Assembly: GCA_051208035.1 (NCBI GenBank)
Contig: JBPJFZ010000006.1
Coordinates: forward strand, 124,001-188,000
Source of the DNA: JACKOB01 sp024234575
GTDB taxonomy: Bacteria; Pseudomonadota; Gammaproteobacteria; Pseudomonadales; Oleiphilaceae
Direction of reading: 5' to 3'
Length of the DNA stretch: 64,000 nucleotides
Shown here in pieces: positions 36,976 to 45,044 of the stretch. The position numbers and the translations under genes are program-made. The notes beneath the pieces were generated by a model that made no database searches, was not told the origin of the DNA, and worked only from the letters and a program-made list of their open reading frames with translations. How positions within the stretch are numbered: the first letter of the stretch is position 1; every line of letters starts with the position of its first letter.

Positions 36976-38118
36976 CTAATTATTTTCTGGTGTTGGAGTC
37001 AGCTTGAACTCAGGTAACAGCGCATTATCAATAACGACAGGCATTTGCGGCATTAGTTTGAAAGCACCGGTGGCAACTATCTGCATCCCCTCTGTCAGAC
37101 CTTCGCTTACCGCCACAAAATCTCCCTGCTTGGCGCCAAGCCTCACTAGCTGCTGACGAATCACCAGTGTTTCGCTGCTATCAGCCCCCTCACCTGGCTG
37201 CTTTTCAATAACAAAAACAGAGTCGCCGTAAGGCCCATAAAGCACTGCGGTGGCAGGGATAAATAATTTTCTATCAAGCACATCAGTAATGACTTCTACC
37301 GAGACAAACATCCCCGGACGAAGTAAATGATCAGGGTTATCTAGCGTTGCCTGTATGCGGAAACTGCGGGTGCTAGGGTCAATGCCTGGGTCGATCGCAG
37401 ATATCTGGCCGGTAAAAAATTTACCAGGGTAGGCATCTATCCCAATTCGAACTTTTAACCCTTCTTTTACCTGTCCGAATTGATTCTGCGGTAACGAGAA
37501 ATGCACATAAACAGGGTCTAAAGATTGTAATGATATGATGGGTGCGCCTTTCGACAGAAATTGCCCCAGAGTAATATGGCTGATACCCAGCTTACCGGCA
37601 AATGGCGCATGAAATGTTTTTTTCGCAATCAATGCCTGAAAATACTCTACCTTGGCATCCGCCTGGCTAATATTGGTTTCGGCGGTGTCCATATCAGCGA
37701 TTGAAATGTTTTTTGTTTTACTTAACTCTTTCGCCCGATCAAAGGCAATTCTGGCCCACTTGGCAGATACTTCTGCTTCGTGCAGCTGCGCCTTTTCGAT
37801 GGCCACATCCAGCCTGGCCAACGGCGCTCCAGCGGCAACATTTGCCCCTGGCGTGTAGAAAATTTCACGAACACTGCCCTCAACTTCCGCACTGATAGTC
37901 GTCCCTTTAATCGCAACCACGCTGCCAATAGCGGCAATCCTCGGCACCCAATCGATATTGCTTACGACAACACTGTTCACCGGCGTTGGTGGCATTTTCA
38001 TGTTAGCACCAGCCTCACCCATCGCCTCGAACTGACCAAGTTTGACACCAACGATGCTGCCGATAATGGGTACAACAATAACGATACCTAATAGTACCAA
38101 GAGGATTTTTTTAAACAT
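36976..38118 (-). CDS. RND efflux periplasmic adaptor (membrane fusion protein)
   Basis: A 380-residue adaptor with an N-terminal membrane anchor (KILLVLLGIVIVVPIIGSIVGV). It has a lipoyl half-motif (GSVREIFYTPGANVAAGAPLARLD), a helical hairpin (EKAQLHEAEVSAKWARIAFD onward), the second lipoyl half (KKTFHAPFAGKLGISHITLG) and a beta-barrel with AIDPGIDPSTRSFRIQATLDN. No lipobox is seen. It links the RND pump to an outer-membrane channel. It lies 69 bases upstream of the pump gene and is probably the first gene of the pair; no TetR/LysR regulator is adjacent. Confidence 0.94.
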   Translation of the reverse strand: MFKKILLVLLGIVIVVPIIGSIVGVKLGQFEAMGEAGANMKMPPTPVNSVVVSNIDWVPRIAAIGSVVAIKGTTISAEVEGSVREIFYTPGANVAAGAPLARLDVAIEKAQLHEAEVSAKWARIAFDRAKELSKTKNISIADMDTAETNISQADAKVEYFQALIAKKTFHAPFAGKLGISHITLGQFLSKGAPIISLQSLDPVYVHFSLPQNQFGQVKEGLKVRIGIDAYPGKFFTGQISAIDPGIDPSTRSFRIQATLDNPDHLLRPGMFVSVEVITDVLDRKLFIPATAVLYGPYGDSVFVIEKQPGEGADSSETLVIRQQLVRLGAKQGDFVAVSEGLTEGMQIVATGAFKLMPQMPVVIDNALLPEFKLTPTPENN

Positions 38119-38256
38119 CAGGTGATTCCTGTATGCGAATTATTACTATTTAGAAGCTCTGGGAATATACATGGGGCCGACCGAAAACACTATGACTATC
38201 CATCTATAATTTAGTTCAATACCAACGAATATTTCTCTGGCTGATCTGCATGCTGA

Positions 38257-39204
38257 CTATTCACTCTGTTGGTTGAGCGTAGGCAGTGGCAAACCAAAAT
38301 TTTCCATGCACTCATCGAGTTGCACCGAAAAGCCAGCGGCTCGGGCGTGCCCGCCACCACCAAATGCAAAAGCAATCTCGGCCACATCTGCACCGTCTTT
38401 TGTTGATCGTAATGACCAATATCGCTGCATCCCTTTGTCACTGTAACCGGCTGCAAAAGCTTGGCCTTGCGCCAGCACATTAAGTAACTCGCTGTTGATC
38501 GCCAAAGGGCTGTTCACCACTGGTACGATATATCCGGCAACGTTACCTGATGTCGCTCTTTTACAGTAATAATCGATTAGTTGCTGTCGATAGCGATTAA
38601 TCGTTTTACCTTCCTGGGCCAGTGCAGTGAGTTCTTGTCGCCTCTGCGCATCTTCGTGCCATTGCTGCCAACGGGAAAACTCGAAAGGATAGGACATTAT
38701 CGCTGCCGTCACATCACGACTATCAGGTAAGGCGAAATGCCACAGGTCGCGATCCTGTACATATTGCAACAGCAGCGGTGGCGGAGTTTGATGAAAATAC
38801 TCCCAGGTAATAACCGCGCCAGAGCGTTGCATATCAAACACCATTGTCAGGTTGTCATGTTCGGCATCTAAACCATCCAGGTCTTCTGAGGCGGTAATAT
38901 GATGGTCCAGGATGGTAACTTTCTTCGCGGCACCAACTATCTTCTTGAGCACAGCTCGCCGGTAAGAAAAATCTACCAGGTAGACCTCTGCTCCACGGCA
39001 ATCCGGCGCCGCTTCGCCATGATTGGCGGCAATATATTCAATCGCCCGCTGACCATTCTTAATCTCAGGCTGTTTTGAGAAGTAAGCCCATGCCGCCCAG
39101 GCACTGCCAAATCCATCCGGACATTCGGCGCCATGATAGATGACTTTAATAGGTGCCAATGCGAGTTTTGCTTCGGCAGCCTCATTCGCCCCTGGTTGTC
39201 GCAT
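38257..39204 (-). CDS. DHH-family phosphoesterase
   Basis: A 315-residue protein with the DHH metal-binding motifs spread along the chain: VIYHGAECPDGFGSAWAAW (motif I), YLVDFSYRR, the signature VTILDHHITA and, in the C-terminal DHHA1-like part, FAFGGGGHARAAGFSV. Such enzymes cleave phosphodiesters in small nucleotides or short RNA; this subgroup has no firm substrate. The frame is open to 39285, but AAGGAG sits 9 bases before the ATG at 39204; a GTG three bases earlier is also possible. Divergent from the heme-copper-oxidase-like gene. Confidence 0.88.
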   Translation of the reverse strand: MRQPGANEAAEAKLALAPIKVIYHGAECPDGFGSAWAAWAYFSKQPEIKNGQRAIEYIAANHGEAAPDCRGAEVYLVDFSYRRAVLKKIVGAAKKVTILDHHITASEDLDGLDAEHDNLTMVFDMQRSGAVITWEYFHQTPPPLLLQYVQDRDLWHFALPDSRDVTAAIMSYPFEFSRWQQWHEDAQRRQELTALAQEGKTINRYRQQLIDYYCKRATSGNVAGYIVPVVNSPLAINSELLNVLAQGQAFAAGYSDKGMQRYWSLRSTKDGADVAEIAFAFGGGGHARAAGFSVQLDECMENFGLPLPTLNQQSE

Positions 39205-39387
39205 CACGTGTTTCTCCTTGTTTTTACCCTTAGCTGACGAATACAGAAAAGCCTTATCTGTAACTTTACCCCATAACTGCTGCACAGATGATACTAATTG
39301 CCAGCCTGCTTTGATTGCGTGCGCGTAACTTGTTTGCGATTATTCAGCCCTGAGCACAAAAAACAATCTTTTGCATGGACGACTACG

Positions 39388-40731
39388 ATGTCAAACCTGA
39401 TGGACTTAAGTGAATCAAACCAGAAACTCGCCACCTATTCGTGGATAAGCATGGGTGTGTTTGCCTTGATTGCTGCGGGGGTCTTTTCTGTTTTGGTGGT
39501 TGTCTCACGCATTCCCGGTGTTCAGGAGTGGATTCCGTTTATTGATTTTTTTCACACCGCACTTGTCGTGCATGTCGACTTGCTTGTGCTCGTTTGGTTT
39601 ATGTCGTTTTCTGCCGCAATCTGGTCTGCCGGATCAACAACCGCATCAGACCTTTTCGATCAAATATCTTTGCTGATGGCTCTCTGTGGGGCTTTGGTGC
39701 TAATACTTTGCCCTTTTACCGGCGTTGCAGAACCTGTCATCAACAATTACTTTCCTGTGTTGCAACACCCGCTTTTTTACTCGGGCCTGTTGTTGTTTTC
39801 GTTTGGTATTGTCATTAAAGCCATGCTGACGTTGGCAGCCCCTAGCGACAAACCAATTACTCCCCTGACCTTAGGCGTCAAACTATCTGCGGCCATCTCA
39901 ATTGCCGCTTTTCTGCTCTTTGTGTGGGCTTATCAGACCATTCCCGGCACGCTTGAAACCCATGCGTTTTTCGAAGTATTGTTTTGGGGAAGCGGTCATA
40001 CGCTGCAAATAAGCCATACCGTGCTCGTCATCATCGCCTGGTTTATATTGTTGCAGGGCTCAGGTTACGATATCGCCGCAACAACCAGCCAACAAAAAAT
40101 TGCGATTACTTTATGTGCCTTGCCAGCGTTGGTTGCGCCGGTGCTTTACTTTTTTTTCTCGGTAGAGTCTGCCGAGCACCGTTTTTGGTTTACCAGACTC
40201 ATGCAAGTTGGCGGGTTGTTTTCTTTACCGGCAGGGCTTTTGCTGCTGCTTGCTTTTCTGCGCAAACGTAAGCTCGACGTTGACGAAAACACGCAAGGCC
40301 CTGCACGCAGCGCCCTCTATAACTCATTATTGCTATTTACCGCTGGTGGCATCATTGGCTTTTTAATAGAAGGGGTTAATGTCGTTATTCCTGCACATTA
40401 TCACGGCTCGATTGTTGGTATTACATTGGCGTTTATGGGGTTAACCTACCTGATGTTACCTCAGCTTGGCTACAATCGTCCGTATTCGAAGTGGGCCAGC
40501 AGACAACCGTGGATCTATGGTATCGGCCAGTTAATGCATGTATTAGGCCTGGCATGGTCTGGAGGCTACGGCGTGCAACGCAAAACTGCTGGCGCGGCGC
40601 AAATGCTGGACCAACTTCCAGAGATTATTGGCATGCGCATGATGGGACTGGGCGGGGGTATTGCCATTATTGGGGTTGTTATCTTTCTGGTTATCGTCCT
40701 CAGAACTATCAAAGCCGGGCGACAAGACTAA
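39388..40731 (+). CDS. Solitary heme-copper oxidase subunit I-like protein
   Basis: A 447-residue polytopic membrane protein of the heme-copper oxidase superfamily, nearest to cbb3/NO-reductase-type subunit I by eye. Heme ligands are present: H62 in VVHVDLLVLVW (low-spin) and HYH (H337, H339) in IPAHYHGSIVGITLAF. The first CuB ligand H204 lies in FWGSGHTLQISHT. At the usual paired-His site there is E263-H264 (SVESAEHRFWF). No subunit II, cytochrome c or other oxidase gene is adjacent, so it may be an NO reductase-like enzyme, an oxidase using distant subunits, or a sensor. The start at 39388 is chosen over an upstream TTG at 39298; ribosome site weak. Confidence 0.75.
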   Translation: MSNLMDLSESNQKLATYSWISMGVFALIAAGVFSVLVVVSRIPGVQEWIPFIDFFHTALVVHVDLLVLVWFMSFSAAIWSAGSTTASDLFDQISLLMALCGALVLILCPFTGVAEPVINNYFPVLQHPLFYSGLLLFSFGIVIKAMLTLAAPSDKPITPLTLGVKLSAAISIAAFLLFVWAYQTIPGTLETHAFFEVLFWGSGHTLQISHTVLVIIAWFILLQGSGYDIAATTSQQKIAITLCALPALVAPVLYFFFSVESAEHRFWFTRLMQVGGLFSLPAGLLLLLAFLRKRKLDVDENTQGPARSALYNSLLLFTAGGIIGFLIEGVNVVIPAHYHGSIVGITLAFMGLTYLMLPQLGYNRPYSKWASRQPWIYGIGQLMHVLGLAWSGGYGVQRKTAGAAQMLDQLPEIIGMRMMGLGGGIAIIGVVIFLVIVLRTIKAGRQD

Positions 40732-40777
40732 CTTGTACTAGATAACCAGTCAGGGCGTTAACAACAAAGCGCGCAAC

Positions 40778-42421
40778 TTAAAACTGCATCGGCTTTCCGG
40801 TACGGTCTGACTCGGCAAGCATATACTCGAATGTTTCCACATCCATTAGCGCGCACATGTATTCAACGACCGTACCTGCCAACCAGGGGCGCTTACTGCG
40901 CTGTGTTCGCCATCGTACCTCATCTGCCTTAAGCGTAATGGCCTGTGCAACCTTGTCACAGGCAATACCCCAGTTACTTCGGCCTAATCTGATAACATAT
41001 TGATAATTATCCCGTATTTCTGTGCGATATTTTTCAGGCATTACCCAAAGTGCGGTATCAACTACCCTTAGTCGTCGCCCTTGTACTGGCATCAACCCCA
41101 TAAACCAATTGGCGCGACCAACCAGCGGTGTAAAGTGCTCTTCTATGGGATGAATGGAGCCCAGCGCGATCAGCGGCACTGCCAGCTTCAAACCGGCCAC
41201 CGTAAACAGCAGACACTCGAATCTGCCGGACGCCCATACCGGGCGACCTTCGTCCGTCCAGTCTAAGGGAGGTTCTAACGCCCCCTGCTCGGCAACAGCT
41301 TCGAGGCTGGCTGGCTGCTTGGCACTGTCATCAACAACCGGCTTTTCAATAGCTGGCGGCTGTTCCGTTTTAAGCGCCGGTTGCGGTGGCTCAACTTCAA
41401 CAGTAGCTCGCTGGGCAGGCGTTGTTTGTACTTTGCTTTTAACTTTAGCCTCAGCTGCGGGTGGCGCAGTCTGTTCTTGCACCGGCTGTTCGGGCTTTGC
41501 TTCTACTACAGGTGGTACCAGCCGCGGTGCAATGCCAGAGTCTTCAAAGCTGCTGGCGAGCCTGGCTCTGATTAACTTCATTTCTAACGAGACAGGCTCA
41601 CGAACCTCAGCAAGCAAACTAACGGCCTGATGCCCCTTTTTTTCTTCCACTCGTTTGGCTGCCAAAGATTTTGAAGAAATATCAGCATCTGGGCGCTGAG
41701 GTAGTGATGCCATCTGCGATCGTGCGCTTTGTTCATACATTTCTTTAGCGGCTGCTTCCTTTTCTGCAGCTTTTTTCGCAGCTTCTGCTTGTTTCTGCTT
41801 TTCTTGTTGCGCTTGTGCAAGGCGTTGGGCGTTTATTTTTTGTTCTCTCTCTCTGCGCTGCGCTTCAGCGTGCTCAGCGGCGATTCTAAAGCTATCCTCT
41901 TCGGCCTGTTCCTGTTCACGCAGACGCTTCGCAGCGGCAGATTCGGCTTGTTCCTGTCGTGCTTGTTCCAACCGCTCATTTTCAAGGCGAGCTTGTTCAA
42001 GACGTTCCTGTTCCAGACGCTCCTGTTCCAGTCGTTCCTGCTCCAGTCGTTCCTGTTCCAATCGTTCCAGCTCAAGACGTTCTTGTTCTTGCGCCTGTTT
42101 TAGCTGATCTTCCGGAATAATTTCTTCTGCGACTTCAACCCAGGCATTACGCGCGAGTTCAAAAGCTTCTTCCTCAGCCTTTAGCGCCTGTTGTTTTTTG
42201 GCCTCGGCCTTTTCTTCTGCTTTACGTCGTTGCTTTTGTTTCTTTTCCTCTTTTGCTGCGGCGGCTGCCAGGGCTTTTTCTTTCGCTTCTGCTTCCTGCT
42301 CTTTTTGCTTAGCAAGTCTCTCCGCCAGTTCGTTGTGGGCCGGAATCATTTCGAATAAAAAGTCTTCAATCGCCTGTTGTGCCGTGACGACTGGTTTCTT
42401 GTCGTCTGGCTTATCGCTCAT
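40778..42421 (-). CDS. CheW-domain protein with long N-terminal coiled coil (ParP-like)
   Basis: A 547-residue protein. Residues 30-235 are an almost continuous charged coiled coil rich in Glu, Gln, Lys and Arg, with LEQER pentads at 111-158. Residues 240-390 are Pro/Ala-rich linker, and about 395-540 form a CheW-like domain (FECLLFTVAGLKLAVPL, then VVEYMCALMDVETF). In polar-flagellate gammaproteobacteria the gene after parC encodes ParP, a CheW-domain protein that ties chemotaxis arrays to ParC at the pole; this is its positional equivalent. It overlaps the preceding 190-residue gene by 11 bases. No canonical cheW follows. Exact role inferred. Confidence 0.75.
   Translation of the reverse strand: MSDKPDDKKPVVTAQQAIEDFLFEMIPAHNELAERLAKQKEQEAEAKEKALAAAAAKEEKKQKQRRKAEEKAEAKKQQALKAEEEAFELARNAWVEVAEEIIPEDQLKQAQEQERLELERLEQERLEQERLEQERLEQERLEQARLENERLEQARQEQAESAAAKRLREQEQAEEDSFRIAAEHAEAQRREREQKINAQRLAQAQQEKQKQAEAAKKAAEKEAAAKEMYEQSARSQMASLPQRPDADISSKSLAAKRVEEKKGHQAVSLLAEVREPVSLEMKLIRARLASSFEDSGIAPRLVPPVVEAKPEQPVQEQTAPPAAEAKVKSKVQTTPAQRATVEVEPPQPALKTEQPPAIEKPVVDDSAKQPASLEAVAEQGALEPPLDWTDEGRPVWASGRFECLLFTVAGLKLAVPLIALGSIHPIEEHFTPLVGRANWFMGLMPVQGRRLRVVDTALWVMPEKYRTEIRDNYQYVIRLGRSNWGIACDKVAQAITLKADEVRWRTQRSKRPWLAGTVVEYMCALMDVETFEYMLAESDRTGKPMQF
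41948..42091 (-). repeat. Tandem 15-bp repeats encoding LEQER pentads
   Basis: About nine imperfect tandem copies of a 15-base unit (plus-strand form near CGTTCCTGTTCCAGT) lie inside the CheW-domain gene. They encode Leu-Glu-Gln-Glu-Arg and variants (LELER, LEQAR, LENER), a coiled-coil rod that could change length by slippage or recombination in steps of five residues without a frameshift. Confidence 0.85.
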
Positions 42422-42983
42422 GAGGTACTCTCATCGTTTTATAGTGACGAGAGAAACGAAACAACATCATCATTTCATCACATCTTTCCAAAAAGCGGTT
42501 TCGAACCATCACGGGCAGTTCTGTGCGTAAATAGCCCAGTAACTCAAACAGGCATTGTAATGCGCGTACTGCAGTTAAATACCCGGGAAAAAAAGGTATG
42601 GCTTCTGGCCGGAGTGGAATGCTCAACAATCGACTGGGGGCTATCGAGGTGTCAAAATACGTGTACTCGCAAGCCATGTTATCTAGATCACTTTCAGGTG
42701 TGCTGCCTGCCACTTCATTATCCGCTAACGCGCTGGAAGAAACTTCCTCTACTTCCTTGGGGCTACTCTTAAGTGGTTGTTCCTTTGCAGGGCCTAACAG
42801 TGATGAGAAATAATCGCTAAGAATGGTGTCCTGCTCGTTCATGGCAGGACGATTGATGACGGAATCCGATGCGAATGGCGCCGCGACCGCGTCCTTTTGG
42901 CACAGCCGCGCTTCGTCATCCAACGTTGGACGACCAGCAGGTTTGGTTGCTTTGTCTTGCACGTTATTCTTACTACCGTACAT
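42411..42983 (-). CDS. Hypothetical protein between parC and the CheW-domain gene
   Basis: A 190-residue protein I do not recognise. Residues 1-105 are polar and low-complexity, with a possible short helix DTILSDYFSSLLG that recalls the N-terminal tail motif of ParP/CheW-like proteins. Residues 110-190 are more ordered and hydrophobic (SRLLSIPLRPEAIPFFPGYL, ALQCLFELLGYLRTELPVMV). No membrane helix or signal peptide. It starts 17 bases after parC ends and overlaps the next gene by 11 bases (ATGAGCGATAA), so it is clearly a member of the operon. Its position suggests a part in chemotaxis-array placement; this is inference only. Confidence 0.6.
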   Translation of the reverse strand: MYGSKNNVQDKATKPAGRPTLDDEARLCQKDAVAAPFASDSVINRPAMNEQDTILSDYFSSLLGPAKEQPLKSSPKEVEEVSSSALADNEVAGSTPESDLDNMACEYTYFDTSIAPSRLLSIPLRPEAIPFFPGYLTAVRALQCLFELLGYLRTELPVMVRNRFLERCDEMMMLFRFSRHYKTMRVPHER

Positions 42984-43000
42984 GCTGACTTGTGCCCTTA

Positions 43001-43780
43001 TTAGTTTGCCGAGGTCAGATCCAGCACATCCGAGAGCAACCGGTTGTAGGCTCTCACTCCGTGTGTTTCTGCATCTAATTCGCCTGGGGTGATCCCGATG
43101 CGGCTGGCATCTCTAAATTTGGTATCGACCGGAATGGCAAACCGCCAGATATTCTCCGGGTACTGCCGTTTTAGCATACGCAATGCCTGCATTGACGCCT
43201 GCGTTCGTCTGTCAAACATCGTAGGAATAATCGTGTGTTGCAGGCCATTTTTTTGCGACCGGGTAACCATGGCCAAGGTGTGCATCATGCGCTCTAACCC
43301 TTTTAACGCAAGAAACTCTGTTTGCACCGGCACCAGTAAATGTTGGCAAGCGGCTAACGCATTAATCATTAGAACACCCAGTGATGGCGAGTTATCCATT
43401 AATACGTAGTCATAGTCATCCCATAAAATTGACAGGGTTTTCGAGATAATCAACCCCATGCCTTCAACACCCACCATCCGCCGCTCTAAAGTGGCTTGTG
43501 CAGTGGAAGCTGGCAACAGCTTCATTGTCTCAATGGAGGTATCAACAATGAGCGTTTTTGGTAAATCTTCAGGCACTTTGCCGTTATGAGTAAACAGGTT
43601 AAAAGCGCTTTTTTCGATCGTGTCGGGATCGTATTTGAAATAACTGGTGAGAGAGCCGTGTGGATCAAGATCAATCAGCAATACACGCTTGCCCTGCTGC
43701 GCAAGCAGTCCACCCAATGCCACTGCTGACGTTGTCTTGCCTACCCCACCTTTTTGGTTAGCAACTGCCCAAATTCTCAC
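43001..43780 (-). CDS. parC: ParA/MinD-type ATPase, chemotaxis-array positioning
   Basis: A 259-residue deviant-Walker ATPase: ANQKGGVGKTTSAVALGGLL at the N-terminus, switch I LIDLDPHGSLTSYF, and YVLMDNSPSLGVLMINALAA for Walker B. It lacks any DNA-binding N-terminal helix-turn-helix. Placement after motCD and before a CheW-domain gene matches ParC of Vibrio and its Pseudomonas equivalent, which recruits chemotaxis arrays to the old pole and partitions them at division. A candidate sigma-28 promoter lies about 190 bases upstream. The name follows that synteny and is not a plasmid-partition call. Confidence 0.85.
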   Translation of the reverse strand: MRIWAVANQKGGVGKTTSAVALGGLLAQQGKRVLLIDLDPHGSLTSYFKYDPDTIEKSAFNLFTHNGKVPEDLPKTLIVDTSIETMKLLPASTAQATLERRMVGVEGMGLIISKTLSILWDDYDYVLMDNSPSLGVLMINALAACQHLLVPVQTEFLALKGLERMMHTLAMVTRSQKNGLQHTIIPTMFDRRTQASMQALRMLKRQYPENIWRFAIPVDTKFRDASRIGITPGELDAETHGVRAYNRLLSDVLDLTSAN

Positions 43781-43930
43781 AATACCGCCCCTTCGCGTTA
43801 AAAAACTACAACATTACTTTTCTCGCTGTCTTGGTCGCAGCGCTAGCTCGCCATTTTTTTGACGCATGTTTCATATTATGCAGCGAAAGCTATCTATCGT
43901 TCTGTCACATTTTGTTACCTGATCAAATTA

Positions 43931-44019
43931 GCCGGGGTTAGATTAAACAGGTTCACTTGACCCCTTAGAGAGTATCGGCCAAGGTTCGCCGCGCCTTAGC
44001 CTGCCCCGGCAATTTTTTA
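43931..44019 (+). other. Foldable element in the motD-parC gap (candidate structured RNA)
   Basis: GCCGGGG (43931-43937) pairs perfectly with CCCCGGC (44004-44010), enclosing two smaller helices: GGTT/GACC around 43950-43963 and GGCCAAGG/CCTTAGCC (one mismatch) around 43977-43999. On the plus strand the outer stem is followed by AATTTTTTAT, like an intrinsic terminator, so a short plus-strand RNA is possible. The same bases fold on the minus strand in the motD-parC transcript. No known riboswitch core was recognised. Confidence 0.35.
43972..43998 (-). promoter_or_regulatory. Candidate sigma-28 (FliA) promoter for parC
   Basis: On the minus strand TAAGG (43998-43994), 14 bases, then GCCGATAC (43979-43972). 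The known FliA consensus is TAAAG, 14-15 bases, GCCGATAA, so this has 4/5 and 7/8 matches at the right spacing. It would start transcription near 43965, about 185 bases before parC. Linking parC and its partners to the last flagellar class fits their chemotaxis role. Confidence 0.45.
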
Positions 44020-44216
44020 TCCGGCAAAGGCAAAACCATGCCTTCCCCAACGGGTAGAGATATCACTACCAACTTAATCTGCCGACATATTTGTTTATAC
44101 AATTTTTATGCCAAATATACAGCAGCATCTCCAATAGCAATGGAAAAAGCACTGCTGGTACCCTAGAGCAAGTGGCTATTAAAGAAATAAGAAATTAGGA
44201 TGACTACAAAACGCCA

Positions 44217-44996
44217 CTAACGAATGGTGGCGCGCACACGGCTCTCTTTGGATATTAATAAAACCACGCGTCGGTTTTTCCGGCGATTTTCTGGCGTATC
44301 ATTTTTAACGACAGGTTGATGCTCACCATAGCCGATAGCAGCCAAACGGCGCGGGTCGATCCCTTCGGAGGTGAGCATTCTAACAATAGCTGCTGCACGA
44401 GCACTGCTTAGCTCCCAATTAGTGGGATAGCGCGTTGTTTTGATGGGGATATTGTCAGTAAACCCCTCCACCAAAACCGCATGGGAATTATTCTTTAAAA
44501 TCCCGGATATTTTCTCCAACACCGGAAAGGCTTCAAAAACAGGCTCTGCATTGCCGCTGGTAAATAAAATATCATCACGCAACGACACCTCAATCCAATC
44601 ATCATTGTCATTGATGGATACCAGACCATCAGAAATCAGTGCTGATAACGCAGTGGTGAACTGATCTGCAATTTCTTTAAAGCTGTTTACGTCAGTGGTG
44701 ATATTACCCTCGCCACCGCGCGGGGCGATAACAACCGGCGTTAAAGGTGCCTCGGTTTCGGTGGTAGTTTCTTTGTTATAGGCAATATGCTCACCCACCT
44801 CAATAGGGGTAATACTTCGCTGAGAGGCGTTAAAAGCACCATCCAGGGTTTCTGAAAGCACTTTGTATTTGCCTTCGTTGACGGATGATACCGAATACAT
44901 CACCACAAAAAAGGCAAACAAAAGCGTGATAAAGTCGGCATAAGAGACCAACCAACGTTCTTTGTTATCATGCTCGGCTTCGCGTTTTCTGCGCAT
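44217..44996 (-). CDS. motD: Flagellar motor stator protein MotD (MotB family)
   Basis: A 259-residue stator subunit with one N-terminal membrane helix (WLVSYADFITLLFAFFVVMYSVSS) bearing the ion-binding Asp (D21). A C-terminal OmpA-like peptidoglycan-binding domain follows (VEGFTDNIPIKTTRYPTNWELSSARAAAIV and GYGEHQPVVKNDTPENRRKNRRV, each part of the family core). It follows motC in the same orientation, as in Pseudomonas, where MotCD is the second stator. No transcript terminator is seen directly after it. Confidence 0.94.
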   Translation of the reverse strand: MRRKREAEHDNKERWLVSYADFITLLFAFFVVMYSVSSVNEGKYKVLSETLDGAFNASQRSITPIEVGEHIAYNKETTTETEAPLTPVVIAPRGGEGNITTDVNSFKEIADQFTTALSALISDGLVSINDNDDWIEVSLRDDILFTSGNAEPVFEAFPVLEKISGILKNNSHAVLVEGFTDNIPIKTTRYPTNWELSSARAAAIVRMLTSEGIDPRRLAAIGYGEHQPVVKNDTPENRRKNRRVVLLISKESRVRATIR

Positions 44997-45044
44997 AATG
45001 AGTCAATCAGCAGCTACTTAAATGGCGTCGAATTTTCAGGCTAA

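Noticed and set aside
41948..42091. Regular repeats suggesting a CRISPR array
   Set aside because: The unit is 15 bases with no spacers and is in frame inside a gene.
41154..42103. Plus-strand ORFs antisense to the CheW-domain gene
   Set aside because: They mirror the Ala/Pro linker and the LEQER repeats and show Phe/Leu/Ser low complexity without any domain.
43001..43780. Plasmid or chromosome partition ParA
   Set aside because: No ParB gene or parS-like repeats; the neighbours are flagellar and chemotaxis genes, so array positioning is the better reading.
43931..44010. tRNA-like layout: 7-bp GCCGGGG/CCCCGGC outer stem and a GGTTCG stretch
   Set aside because: The T-arm-like helix is not next to the acceptor stem, there is no anticodon arm of the right size, and the loop does not match TTCRANY. 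I treat it as a foldable element, not a tRNA.
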